This document shows positions 44,822 to 55,969 of a stretch of 64,000 nucleotides of DNA, piece after piece. The translations under genes were made by a program, and so were the position numbers. Positions within the stretch are counted from its first letter, which is position 1, and each line of letters starts with the position of its first letter. The notes below the pieces were generated by a model. That model was not told the origin of the DNA. It was given only the letters and a program-made list of their open reading frames with translations, and did not search any database. The stretch is from Orobanche coerulescens (Eukaryota; Streptophyta; Magnoliopsida; Lamiales; Orobanchaceae), in NCBI GenBank assembly GCA_033398695.1, contig CM065802.1, positions 210,075,096-210,139,095 on the forward strand. The letters run 5' to 3'.

Positions 44822-47346
44822 ACATTTGGGTAATTACTTCTGTTGTCGGATTCCGAGCCTTTGGTTGGTCGGAATTGTGTGTTCTCTTAGCTCTTAGATT
44901 CGTCTTTGCGAGTACGTTGTAACCGTATCATCGATTCGTATTCAGGTTCGGGTTTCGGGGTCGCTCGGCCGTCGAGTTGGCCCGCCGACATGGCCGGGCA
45001 CTGGGCCCGGCCAGATCGCCGAGTCACGGCCGGCGGTTTCGGCAGCTCTTCGCCGAGTCACGCCGGTAGTGCTCGGCAGCCTTCCGGCCGAGCAGCAGCC
45101 GTGCATCAGGCCGGCAGACATGCCGGGCAGTGGCTGCGCACACTCGTGGCATTTTTCGGCCAAACCGATCGCACGGTGCCGCGGCACACGCCGGCCGAGC
45201 CGCGGACACCGCGACCACCGGGAGCCATTTTTGGGCTCGTGCCGCGGCACACTCCCGGGCCGCGGCACACCGTGGCACTATTTAAGGCCCAAAGAATGCT
45301 TTTTCGCCATTTTTTCTCCTGCTTCTGCTTCTCTTCCGCGGCTGGGGTTGTTCCTATCATGGAGAGATGTTGTTTGTCAACAAATCCATGAAGTTTTGGA
45401 GTTCATATCGTCAATCATCCATCCTATAACATCCTTTGATCGAGCGAATCAGGTCTGATTTTCTAGAAATCTAATTTTGGGGATTTTGGGTATTTTGTTC
45501 GATTTCGTCCGTTTAATCCGTTTTAACTCAGAATATTGATGGATTTATGATTGTTAAGCTATATTATATCTAATTCCTTGTTATTCCACGGTTGGATTGC
45601 CACGGATTTGTCGTTTTATTGAGTATTTTGTCGACGCCTTGAAGGTGTTCGATAAAATGTCACAAAGAGAATTCGAGCGTTCTACGATTATTCTTCCTCG
45701 TATGATCGATGATTTATTGATTATATGTTGTTAGGGTCGAATTCTTGTGAAGAACTCGAGTCGGAACCCTTCCGTTTGTTGTCTCCTTCGGGGTCCGAGC
45801 TTCCCGGTCGAACGGTGTTCTTCTAACGCTTTGGTAGCGGTTATTAAGGCAAGTATCTTATTATACGACTTGTATCTTGTGACTAGTAATTACGTATGAT
45901 ATGTATGATGATTTTGCTTGCCTCCGTAAATATGTTCCGCTTTGAGTTGGTTGTGTTTTCCAAATTTGAAGGCTTTGTGATAATAGTGATATATTGGTAT
46001 CCGTGTTAGGCGTCGTGCCATTTGTGCAGGATTGCGATGTACATATGAGATGGTTGTACACGTGGTTGTTCAATGTATTGTGTACCGAATGTGTGTTATG
46101 TTGGTTAAGAGTCGTTGTGATGATCATGATATTTGTGTTGTTTTGGTTTACATACTTGATTGAACATTTCAGTGTAATGTGGAATGGCTTGACATTTAAT
46201 GATTATGAATTGTGTCGTGTCGATGTGTGTGTGTGTTCCAGGTAGGGTCTGACGAGGCCTCTGGAGTTCGGTACATGATGTGTACGAACAAAGTGTGTGA
46301 TCCAGGTAGGGTCTGACGAGGCCTCTGGAGTCCGGTACATGACGTGTACGGACAAGGTGTGTGATCCAGGTAGGGACTGACGAGGCCTCTGGAGTTCGGT
46401 ATATGATGTGTACGAACGATGTTGTGGCCGGGTAGGGTCCGTTGAGGCCTCCGGAGTTCGGTACATGATGTGTACGAACAGTGTGTGTGGCCGGGTAGGG
46501 TCCGTTGAGGCCTCCGGAGTTCGGTACATGATGTGTACGAACAATGTGTGTGGTTCGGGTAAGGTCCGTCGAGGCCTCCGGATTTCGGTACATGATGTGT
46601 ACGAACAATGATCGTGTAGCAGTGATTGTTCGGGTAACATTTTAAATATGGATCTCGGACTCATAATGATATATTATTTAGTATGCTTTGAAACGAGAAT
46701 CGGGCTAAGGCCCCATTGTTTACGAAAAGGGTTTTGTAAATTGGGACTCGAGATCCAAAAGAATTTCTGCTTTAAAAATCCCCGAGATGATGTGTTCCTT
46801 TTCAAATATCTCTTACTTGAGTTCGAAATTCTAAAACTTCTCGGGAACATTTTGATAATTGATTTCCGTATTAAATTCGTAGTTGCTATTTGCTTGTTAC
46901 ATTTCGTATGGTTTGATACTTGCACTAGTAAAACAAAGGAGTTTACTAACCCCGAGTATTCGGGGTGGATGTCTGCTTTGCGTCCGGTACATGCAGGTTT
47001 TCGGGAGCAAGACACAGGATTGGCACAAGGGGATGACGAGCTGCGATACTAATCAAGAGTTGAGAGTTGGTAGAGTTTATTTGTATTGTTAGAGTTGATT
47101 CAGTCTTCCGTTGTATTGTATTTCGAACCCTGTGTGGGTAATGTTGTTAGTCAGTCCTGTTGATAGAGTTGTGTGACCTCATCGGTCTGTGTGTTTATGT
47201 GTAAGTGACCTTAACGGTCTGTATTATTATATTGTTTGACCGTGGCCGGGAAAGCATTTGGTTGTTTATGGACGTTTAGCCTGGTAGATCCTTGCGGAAA
47301 GGGTTTACGGCGTGTAATATTCCCATACGGTTTTGGGGGTGTTACA
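44822..47346 (+). mobile_element. Right LTR of element A, missing its first ~333 bp
   Basis: The sequence resumes at TTGGGTAATTACTTC (equivalent to 14474 in the left LTR) and runs to the end GGGGGTGTTACA, followed by target duplication TGGGA (47347-47351). TATA box 45279-45285; hairpins about 46268-46605. The A internal region is absent. Confidence 0.87.
46268..46605 (+). repeat. Six tandem hairpin units, A right LTR
   Basis: Same units as at 15929-16265. The second unit carries GTCCGGTACA/TGTACGGAC. The sixth has GATTTCGG in place of GAGTTCGG, weakening one outer pair. Confidence 0.75.
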
Positions 47347-47351
47347 TGGGA

Positions 47352-48165
47352 TAACTATGAGACCGTGTTCCAACAATTTTTTTTCTTTAATTAATAAGAA
47401 AAAGAGGTTCCTAAAAAGTCACTTAGATGTTCAAGCTAAGATGCTAGAAGTGATAACTAAAGCCGAAAACCTGAACTAGAATGAATGATGATTCTTATTT
47501 GAAAGAATGAAGTCAAGCTAAGGTTTCCAAGCAGAGGTAGGAAGAAGTGCCATCTGTTTAATCGGAATAATCCGGTTCACCACCCACGGAGAAGGGCCAT
47601 AAGCAGGTCTTCTGTCTTTTAACGTGCAAGAGAATTCTTATGGGGAAAAGGATGGCCAATGATGAGATAAGTAAAAAGGGAGCTAATCTAAGAATCAAGA
47701 GAATGAAGTCAAACTTGTAGTTGTTTTAAAAAAGTCAAAATTTGTTGTGACAGTAAAAATGGCCAATCTTGCTTGATTTTTCTAGCACTCAATATTGAAT
47801 TTGAGCTTCTCATCTTTTGGTATAAGCTAGTGTCCCAGCTTGATTTTTACTGTACTATTTAATCATAAAACTAAAGTTTAGTTTTTAGGTGTCCAGTACC
47901 TGATGCGGGCTGGGATATCCTTCTCATAATGTTTATTTGTGTCTAATTTTAACATGATGAACATTCCAATCTCTGGAAGTAGAATGTCGATTACTTGCGT
48001 TTTAACATCATTTGTCTATTGTGTGTGAAGTTTGTGTGTGCTGTGTTTTTTTTTTTGTGCATTGTGTGTTTGTGTCAGTGTGTGTGTTTTAACTGTGTAT
48101 GTTGTGTACGTGTTGATTTTATTTACTAAAAGCGACTCATATAATTGTGTCTTATTTTGTTTTAG
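47352..48165. other. Right part of the split CACTA intron; unclassified insert
   Basis: After the TGGGA duplication comes non-repetitive sequence of balanced composition without ORFs, continuing the character of 13640-14135, with the right arm of the 34-bp inverted repeat at 47658-47691. From about 48020 the sequence is GT-rich and ends in a splice acceptor (TTTTAG, 48160-48165). No gene is seen. Confidence 0.4.
47658..47691 (-). repeat. Right arm of the 34-bp inverted repeat
   Basis: Exact reverse complement of 13594-13627. Confidence 0.75.
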
Positions 48166-48448
48166 TGTAATAAACAAAATGGAGGTTGGGAGTGTGGTTA
48201 TTATGTTATGCACTGGATGTCGACTATCGCCCGAGCGCGTATTTTGGATGGTTGGATGGAGGTAGTATATTTTTTACTTGAAGTGGTGATAAAACTGTTT
48301 ACTCTTTTAGATTTAAAGTTTGTTTATTATACGTTTATATGTGCAGATGTTTGATGATGTTGGAGCACTGTCTGAAGATGTTTTTGATAAAATTCGAGTT
48401 GATTGGGGACTTTATTTCTTGGAGGTGCGAAATCGTCTCGCGACATGA
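48166..48448 (+). pseudogene. CACTA gene, last two exons with the Ulp1 catalytic Cys
   Basis: Exon 48166-48261 encodes CNKQNGGWECGYYVMHWMST, the Gln-oxyanion and catalytic Cys motif (Q...ECGYYVM) of Ulp1/C48 peptidases, then IARARILDGWME. A GTAGTA donor and TGTGCAG acceptor flank an intron of 85 bp. Exon 48347-48448 (MFDDVGALSEDVFDKIRVDW... RLAT) ends in TGA. The preceding exon at 13044-13121 ends exactly where this one should begin, so the two blocks were one gene. This part is uninterrupted. Confidence 0.85.
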
Positions 48449-48468
48449 TTTTGGTGTTTTTGTGTGAA

Positions 48469-48661
48469 TACATTGGATATTTGTATGAATTATTTTGGAT
48501 GAATTGTGATTTTTGTATTATCTTTTTCAATGTATTGGTGGTTCAATGAATTTGGTGTTGGTTAGTACATTGGATATTTGTATGAATTATTTTGGATGAA
48601 TTGGGATTTTTGTATTATCTTTTTCAATGTATTGGTGGTTCAATGAATTTGGTGTTGGTTA
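48469..48661 (+). repeat. 97-bp tandem duplication downstream of the CACTA gene
   Basis: TACATTGGATATTTGTATG... occurs at 48469 and 48566 with near-identical following sequence. Confidence 0.85.
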
Positions 48662-48776
48662 GATCTTTTCGGTGTGTTTGGATTCGATGAATTGGTGGTT
48701 TATTGATTAGTTTGATCCGATTCAGGTACTAGATTGTGCAAAATAGGGGAAAAACTGGATAAAATGATTAATATTT

Positions 48777-49049
48777 CAACAGCGGTTCCTCCGAAACCGC
48801 TGTTAATTCTTACACTTAACGGCGGTTCGATAACCGCTGTGAAGTATCAGATTTAACAGCGGTTACTCTTAACCGCTGTTAAATGGCACATTTAACAGCG
48901 GTTTCATGGAACCGCCGTAACATATGTCAAATTCAACGGCGGTTCTATAACCGCCGTTAAGATCAAGTTTAACAGCGGTTACCACTAACCGTCGTTATTT
49001 GACAAATTTAACGGCGGTTTATAAAACCGCCGTTGATATTAACAGCGGT
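48777..49049 (+). repeat. CACTA subterminal hairpin repeats (seven plus a partial)
   Basis: Units of the form AACAGCGGTT...AACCGCTGTTAA or AACGGCGGTT...AACCGCCGTT, spaced about 35-40 bp. CAGCGG pairs with CCGCTG and CGGCGG with CCGCCG, so the stem is usually kept when the sequence changes. Such arrays are binding sites for the transposase accessory protein near CACTA ends. The array stops at GCGGTA (49049); the terminal inverted repeat (CACTA...) is missing, replaced by copia sequence. Confidence 0.85.
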
Positions 49050-50534
49050 ACATATCCGGATTTAGTATGTTCCATTTGTAGACCAAGGCAGAATTTTGTT
49101 TTTCCCAAATCTTTCATTTCAAATTCTTTCTTTAAGTAATTCATTGCTTCCAAAATTTCTGCATTAGTTCCAATAATATTCAAATCATCAACATAGACAG
49201 CAATGATTACAAATCCGGATGTTGTTTTCCTTATAAAAACACACGGGTAAATAGGTTTATTCACATAGCCTTCTTTAATCAAATATTCACTTAATCTGTT
49301 ATACCACATGAGTCTAGATTGTTTCAACCCATATAAAGATCTCTGCAATTTAATTGTATAAATTTCTCTGGGTTTCGTTGCTTCAGGCAACTTAAATCCT
49401 TGAGGTATTTTCATATATATATATATCAGCATCAAGTGATCCATATAAATATGTTGTAACAACATCCATGAGATGCATATTAAGATTATAAGATACCGAT
49501 AAACTAATTAAATAACGAAAAGTAATGGCATCCATAACAGGGGAATATGTTACCTCATAATCAATCCCAGGTCTTTGTGAAAAACCTTGTGCAACAAGAC
49601 GAGCCTTGTATGTTACAATCTGGTTTTTCTCATTCCGTTTCCTTACAAAGACCCATTTATACCCAACAGGTCTCACATTACTGGGTGTGACAACAATCGG
49701 TCCAAACACTTTTCGTTTTCTAAGAGAATTTAGTTCGGCATCTATTGCATCTTTCCATTTTGGCCAATCAGGTCTATTTTGACATTCGAATATAGATATG
49801 GGTTCAAGATCGTCATCTCCAATTATTATATCACACGCAATGGAGTATGCAAATATCTCATCAATGTGATTATTTCTCCTATTCCATAAATTCCTCGTAT
49901 TAATATAATTAATAGATATCTCGAGATCATTTGTATTTTCAGTTTCATTTTCAGTGACCTCCTTATTTGCCTCAGCTTGTGTTTCAACATGATCATATTT
50001 TTCATCATTTTGTGTTTCTTTAGCACATTCATTTATATTGGCTATTTTTCTTTTCCGGGGATTTTTATCTTTGGAACCAATAGGCCTTCCACGCTTTAAG
50101 CGTGCTTTAGATGTACTTCTATTTTCATTTTCTTTTGGAATTTCAATCCGAGCAGGAGTATTAACAGCTGGCACATGTGACATTGTCACTCTTTTCATAT
50201 CAGTAAATGCATCTGGCAATTCATTTGCCAAACCTTGTAAATGTACAATTTTTCTTACATTTTCTTCCCATAATTTTGTATATGGATCCAAATGTAATAA
50301 TGATGGTACATACCATGTTATGTCCTTTTCTACCTGTTTATTACCTCCCCCTAAGGTTGGGAATCCCGTCTCATCAAAATGACAATCAGCAAATCTTGCT
50401 TGAAAAACGTCACCTGTTAGAGGTTCAAGATATCTAATAATAGAGGGTGAGTCATACCCAACATTATTCCCAACCTTCTTTGAGGTCCCATTTTTGTTCT
50501 TTGTGGGGTAGCTATTGGTACATATACTGCACAA
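49050..50534 (-). pseudogene. Element K reverse transcriptase (3' end lost)
   Basis: The first ORF (50534-49392) covers the integrase tail (YDSPSIIRYLEPLTGDVF), a Lys-rich spacer with a GRPIGSKDKNPRKRK stretch, then RT start WKDAIDAELNSL, GYKWVFVRKRNEKNQ, YKARLVAQGFSQRPGIDYE and MDVVTTYLYGSLD. A frame change falls at an (AT)n tract (about 49413-49426). RT resumes with IPQGFKLPEA, LQRSLYGLKQS and the active site AVYVDDLNII, ending at LGLQMEHTKSGY where CACTA sequence begins. Confidence 0.88.
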
Positions 50535-50544
50535 CCAAAAACTT

Positions 50545-51375
50545 TTAGATGGGAAACATCTGGCTCCTGACCAAGTGCAAGTTGATATGGAGTATATTTA
50601 TGATTAGCCTTGGTCTTAACCTTATTAGTGAAGCAGCATGTAAAATTTCATGACCCCAAATAGTAACTGGTAGCTTTGTTCTCATTATTAGTGGTCTAGC
50701 AATATATTGAAGGCGTTTAATTAATGATTCAGCTAAACCATTTTGTGTATGCACATGTGGAACAGGATGTTCGACTGTAATTCCAATTGACATACAATAA
50801 TCATTAAATACTTGTGATGTGAATTCACCAGCATTGTCAAGTCTCACATTCCGTATAGTATAATCAGGAAATTGTGCCTTTAGTTTAATTATTTGTGCAA
50901 GGAATCTTGCAAATGCCATATCACGACTTGACAATAAACAAACATGTGACCATCTACTAGATGCATCAATTAAAATCATAAAATACCTGAAAAGTCCTGA
51001 TGGTGGATCAATAAGTCCACATATGTCACCTTGAATTCTTTCGAGAAATGTAGGTGATTCCTTTTCAAGTTTGCCTGGTGAATGCCTTATTATAAACTTT
51101 CCAAGAGAACAAGCTTCACATAGTTTATTATTTATGAGTTTTACACCTTTCATTGGGTGACCATGTGTACTATTAATTATTTTCCTCATCATCGTGGAGC
51201 CAGGATGACCTAGGCGTTCATGCCATAATGTCAATATTTTGGGATTCTCTTTTATTATCAAATTACATTCAGTTTCATGAATATGTGTATAATGTAATCC
51301 ACGAGATAATTGTGGTAGTTTTTCCAGTATTTGTTTCTTTCCCAAAATATTACCAGTAATGTACATATATTTCAT
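50545..51375 (-). pseudogene. Element K integrase
   Basis: The N-terminal zinc finger is seen as WHERLGHPG ... CEACSLGK. Core: GDICGLI with DASSRWSHV, then RLDNAGEFTSQVF, and HPVPHVHTQNGLAESLIKRL with the catalytic Glu. It ends LRPRLIINI..., frameshifted into the next ORF at 50534. This enzyme inserts the cDNA into the host chromosome. The D,D,E residues all appear present. Confidence 0.88.
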
Positions 51376-51749
51376 ATTACCTTCGCCATCGTTTCAAGAT
51401 CATATCCTTGACGGTATATGTCATTAAAGCTCAACAAGTTTCTCTTAGATTTTGGAGAAAATAAAACATTATTAATGACAAATTTTGTTCCATTTGGTAA
51501 TATGAATTTAGCATTACCTGTTCCTTCAATCAAGTCCGCGGGACCTGAAATTGTATTTGTTACTGCTTTTGTATATTGTACCTCAGTAAAATATTTCTTA
51601 TTTTTGAGGATTGTATGATTTGTGCCACTGTCCGGGATGCAAATGTCTCCAATACCTTCCATACTCAAACTCCTTAATGAATAACAATATAAGACTAAAA
51701 GATGGTAAGTTAGCTTAATATAATAACATTTATTAAATACTTCATACAA
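51372..51749 (-). pseudogene. Element K protease
   Basis: ICIPDSGTNHTIL carries the DSG retropepsin active site. It is followed by NTISGPADLIEGTGNAKF and NNVLFSPKSKRNLLSFNDI, the usual protease end of copia polyproteins. The frame is separated from gag by stops and from integrase by a small overlap (a frame change near 51372). Confidence 0.87.
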
Positions 51750-51897
51750 ACTTCAAATGAGATAATACATATTTCAAACAAGAGAATACAAACAAGAGAA
51801 TACAAACAAGTACAATAAAGATGCAACAAACATGGAAATCACATATTTATTTATTTATTTTTTATTTTATTCCATGTCCATGTCCACGTTTGCATCC

Positions 51898-52896
51898 TCA
51901 GTAAAATGCTTCTAGATAAGTTGAGTCGTCCTCAGGTTCATGTTCATGAAAATTGACTTCCTTTTCTTTATTTTTCAGAGATGCCTTATACATTTTACAA
52001 ATATGGCCTCGCGTTCTACATGCCTTAGCCCAATGTCCCTTTTTCCCGCATCTGAAACAAGAATTTTCATATTTATTGGATGAACCTTCTTGGACATACT
52101 TATCTTTGTCTTGTTGGTTTTTATTAATCATTTCATTTTTGGGAGGCCTAAAGTAATTTCCATAACCACGGCCACGACCTCGACCACGAAAGTGGCCGCG
52201 ACCGCGTCCCCGACCTCGACCTCTAAACCAACCATGACCACCACGTCCTTGATTAGTAGTTGTGGCATTTGCTTCAGGAATCGCTATCACCCCTGTAAGA
52301 CGAGACTGATGATTCTTTATCAACAGATCATTATTCTTTTCAGCAAGTAAGAGAGCTGCAATTAATTCAAAGTATTCAGTATATCCCCGCATTTTGTATT
52401 GTTGTTGCAGTATTAGATGTGACGTATGGAATGTAGCATACGTCTTTTCCAATTTTTCAACTTATGTTATGATTTTACCACAAAACTCTAGTTGTGATAC
52501 AATTCTGAACATAGCAGAATTATACTCGCTCACACTTTTAAAATCTTGGAATCTTAACTTGTTCCATTCATCAACTAGTGCGGGTAATAACACTTGCTTT
52601 TGATACCCAAATCTTTTCTTAAGATTGTCCCATAAAATTTTGGGATCATCCACGTTCATGTACTCTAGTTTTAATCCCTCATCAAGATATTGCCTCATGC
52701 ATTTTAATGCTTTTGCTTTATTCATAGAAAGCTCTTTTTCATCTACCTCCGTTTCTTTCGTAGCATCTGGCACATTATTTGTTAGAATATTTTCGAGTCC
52801 TTTGCACCTGAGATGTGTCTTCACATCATTTGTCCAAGACATATAATTGTCTCCATTAAGATTCAAGGGAGCGAAATCGAGCTTAAGATTGGACAT
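51898..52896 (-). pseudogene. Element K gag, one premature stop
   Basis: The start is MSNLKLDFAPLNLNGDNYMS at 52896. The capsid region contains W-x-N-D-V and ILWDNLKKRFGYQK. A single stop at about 52459 interrupts the frame, which otherwise continues in phase: KLEKTYATFHTSHLILQQQ..., then a long RGRGRGRG-type basic stretch and one zinc knuckle CFRCGKKGHWAKAC. Copia gag binds RNA and forms the particle. Only the one stop separates it from an intact ORF. Confidence 0.88.
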
Positions 52897-53380
52897 GGTT
52901 ATCTATTACAAAACATAAGATATTGAAATATAATTAACACATAACTATTACATTTGATGATGTCAGCTAAACAAAAGTATAATTGAAATTATTACTCAAT
53001 ACAAATACCATTCATGCTTAAATATTAATCACAACAAACCAACTAAAAACTAAAAGAAGAATCGTGACCATCATAATGATGATCACATATGTCTCACTAA
53101 AGCAATCGACTTGAGTGTAGCAAATGATGAAATTGAAAAATGTAATAAGAGTGAGAAAAGTCATAAAATATTTACCCATTTTGTAAAAATTGGTAGATAT
53201 TTTGGAGATGATTAATAAGTGTGGAGTATAATATGAGTATTTATAGATTTGATTTTGAAATATGGCCGTTTATGACCGTTGGAGATTTTTTTTAATTGTT
53301 AATTATCATTAAAATTGGTGAATATATTCTTATGTATTTAATGAACTAACCGTTGGTAATTAGAGTTTTGGGAATGGAAA

Positions 53381-53420
<40 letters not shown>

Positions 53421-54002
53421 TACACAATTAGTTATAATAATATCACTACTCATATATATATATATAAATTATAATCTATATAGTTAGTTATAATAATATC
53501 ACTACTCGATTATAAAATCTTTCGTGGTTACTAAAAATAAAAATATCACTACTCGATTATAAAATCTTTCGTGGTCATATGAATGGGGATTTTGTATTCC
53601 TCCATTAGTAATCCTCTACAAAATATAGATGAAGATTCAACTCTTCACTAATAAATGGAACTCTTCAAATAAAAATAGGTGAAGATTTTTACACTTCACA
53701 CAAATTCATTATTATTTAGGTCTTACATATATAATTAGTCCATAGTCCAAGAATCATCTTAAAAATAAGATTGAGCTTAGGTCCTTACGCATATAAATTT
53801 AAATTGATGATATTTACATAATTATTATATTTGCTTAAATATATTAATTATCATCAATAATAATATTAGATTAATACCATATCTAAATATTATTATTACA
53901 TAAATTAAATATAAATAAAGTTAATTACATACCTTTAGAATTTAAGGATGATGTACCAATATATCGAGTCCGGCTGCGGAATGGGATTAAATCGGTAGAG
54001 CT
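52897..54002 (-). other. Element K leader between primer site and gag; AT-rich
   Basis: About 1.1 kb without ORFs. Contains an (AT)n tract at about 53384-53412 and a second at 53453-53465, plus a short duplication with the marker AATATCACTACTCGATTATA (53493 and 53546). Confidence 0.65.
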
Positions 54003-54312
54003 CGTGCTGATAACGTGTTGTAAAATCAGATATTTTATCACTTCACAATATATTATATATATATATATATTACAATATATAAGCATAAATGAGGATGAAA
54101 GAAGATGAAGAAATTGAGCTTTTATTAGAATGAATTGTGTGTCCAAAGCTCTACCAAAGAGCTCTATTTATAGCTCAAGATTACATGCTATACAACAAAT
54201 TAATATTATTTATTATACAACATAATTGTCTTTATATTAGATATTTCAATCCAATAATTGATTGAATTATTGATTGTTGATCCCACATATCATTATTGGT
54301 AATATTACAACA
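54003..54312 (-). mobile_element. Element K 5' LTR and primer site
   Basis: The minus-strand LTR (54312 to 54016, 297 bp) begins TGTTGTAATATTACC and ends GATTTTACAACA. The adjoining primer site reads CGTTATCAGCACGAG, a form common in plant copia elements. An (AT)n tract at 54054-54069 lies within the LTR. Confidence 0.82.
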
Positions 54313-55969
54313 TATCACATATTTCTCATATTCATTCATGTTTTTGCTAATACATATATTGTCTATTTACTTCATATATTTATATAAGATAAATAAAATT
54401 AGAAAATAGATTGAGATTAACTGCAATAATATAAAATTATAAAATTAATTATGTGCAATTGAGTCTTATATAACGGTTTACCACTCAATTCATTTGATGT
54501 TAAATTGACAAAGTACGTTATTGACAATTAAAAACAAAAGGATGCATTTAATTTAAATAGAGTGGAAAATATACAAAGTTGGTTATGGATGGATAATTGA
54601 AAAGACGTGAAATTTAGTGGCCTCTTTAAATGAGTGGATGGATAATTGAAAAGACGTGAAGTTCAGTAGCATCTTTAAATGAGGATTAATTTATAGAGTA
54701 AAACATGTATGCGTGGTTTATTAATTGTATTGTTTGCCATTATATATACAAAATTATAAAATAGATTGAGATTAAATGCAATAATATAAAATTATAAAAT
54801 CAATTATGTGCAATTGAGTCTTATTCAACGGTTTACCACTCAATTCTTTTGATGTTAATTGACAAAGTATGTTATTGACAATTAAAAACAAAAGGATGCA
54901 TTTAATTTAAATAGAGTGGAAAATGTAAAAAGATGGTTATGGATGGATAATTGAAAATACATGAAGTTCAGTGGCCTCTTTAAATGAGTGGATGGATAAT
55001 TTAAAAGACGTGAAGTTCAGTAGCCTCTTTAAATGAGGATTAAATTATAGAGTAAAAATGTATGCGTGGTTTATTAATTGTATTGTTTATTTGAAGGATA
55101 GGATGCCATTATATATACAACTAGGAATGGTGCTTCATTTGTAATTGTATTTGTAAAAATGTATGTTAATGTCAGTTAGCTTTTCTTTAATATCTGATTA
55201 AAAAATTATTTGCAGTAACTCCATTTACATTAGTTTAATTATTCTTTTTCTTTTTTGAGAATGAGGACTAAGACTCTTTTTTTTTCAGGGATGAAGATTT
55301 TGGAAACAAGTAATAATTTTTCAAGTAAGAGTGCCGATCTACCTTTTATCGTGACTCTCAGTTGCATATTACAAGTTACATCATTTGTCTTTGAATAGCG
55401 TGAGTGAAATTTTTTACTAGCAAAATGTTAAGAGTTAGTAATGTTATAATGAATTAGAATCTTTATTTCGTCTTTTGGTTTTAGTGTAACCCAATTTCTA
55501 CTGAGTGTCAAAAGATAGTAACATGTGAAAATTCTACTACTTGAAAATTGAAATCAATATTATTTCGTATTTATAAACTCAACAATGATACATGAACTTA
55601 TTACAAGGTAAGCTATGGTTGTTTGATGCTACAAATAGCTACTTTGTAGCAATTTGTATATATGCATACAATATTTTGCTTTCATGCGATATCATCCTAG
55701 TTATATATTTGATATCATCCTATTATAAGAAACTAAGTTAAGCATGCATATAAAGAATAAAATCACTTGACTACATAAATGACCTATACCACCAAATGTC
55801 AAGTCTTTAATCTGTTAATTTTTTTTTTGTCTAACTTTTTAGCAACAAAAATCAAGCCTAAACTACAATATTAATATCTGCTTTACAAGAAAATATTGAT
55901 TGTTTAAAAAATTTGAGTTTTAGATATAAACAAAAATTTAACTTTTATCGAAAAACAAGACCGGTGCAT
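54313..55969. repeat. AT-rich spacer with a 355-bp tandem duplication (about 54403-55110)
   Basis: AAAATAGATTGAGATTAA occurs at 54403 and 54758, and the following ~350 bp are repeated with few changes. Inside each copy GGATGGATAATTGAAAAGAC and TCTTTAAATGAG recur, giving a nested ~60-bp duplication. The rest (55110-55969) is AT-rich with no ORF or known repeat that I can identify. Confidence 0.75.

Larger units (their letters stand above)
49050..54312 (-). mobile_element. Ty1/copia element K, 3'-truncated
   Basis: The element reads on the minus strand: 5' LTR 54016-54312, primer site, long AT-rich leader, gag, protease, integrase and RT. It ends inside RT at the CACTA junction (49049/49050), so RNase H and the 3' LTR are gone. 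The order protease-integrase-RT is diagnostic of Ty1/copia. Coding parts are only lightly damaged. Confidence 0.9.

Noticed and set aside
50038..50437. Plus-strand frames of 76-114 codons
   Set aside because: Shadows of the copia polyprotein on the minus strand.
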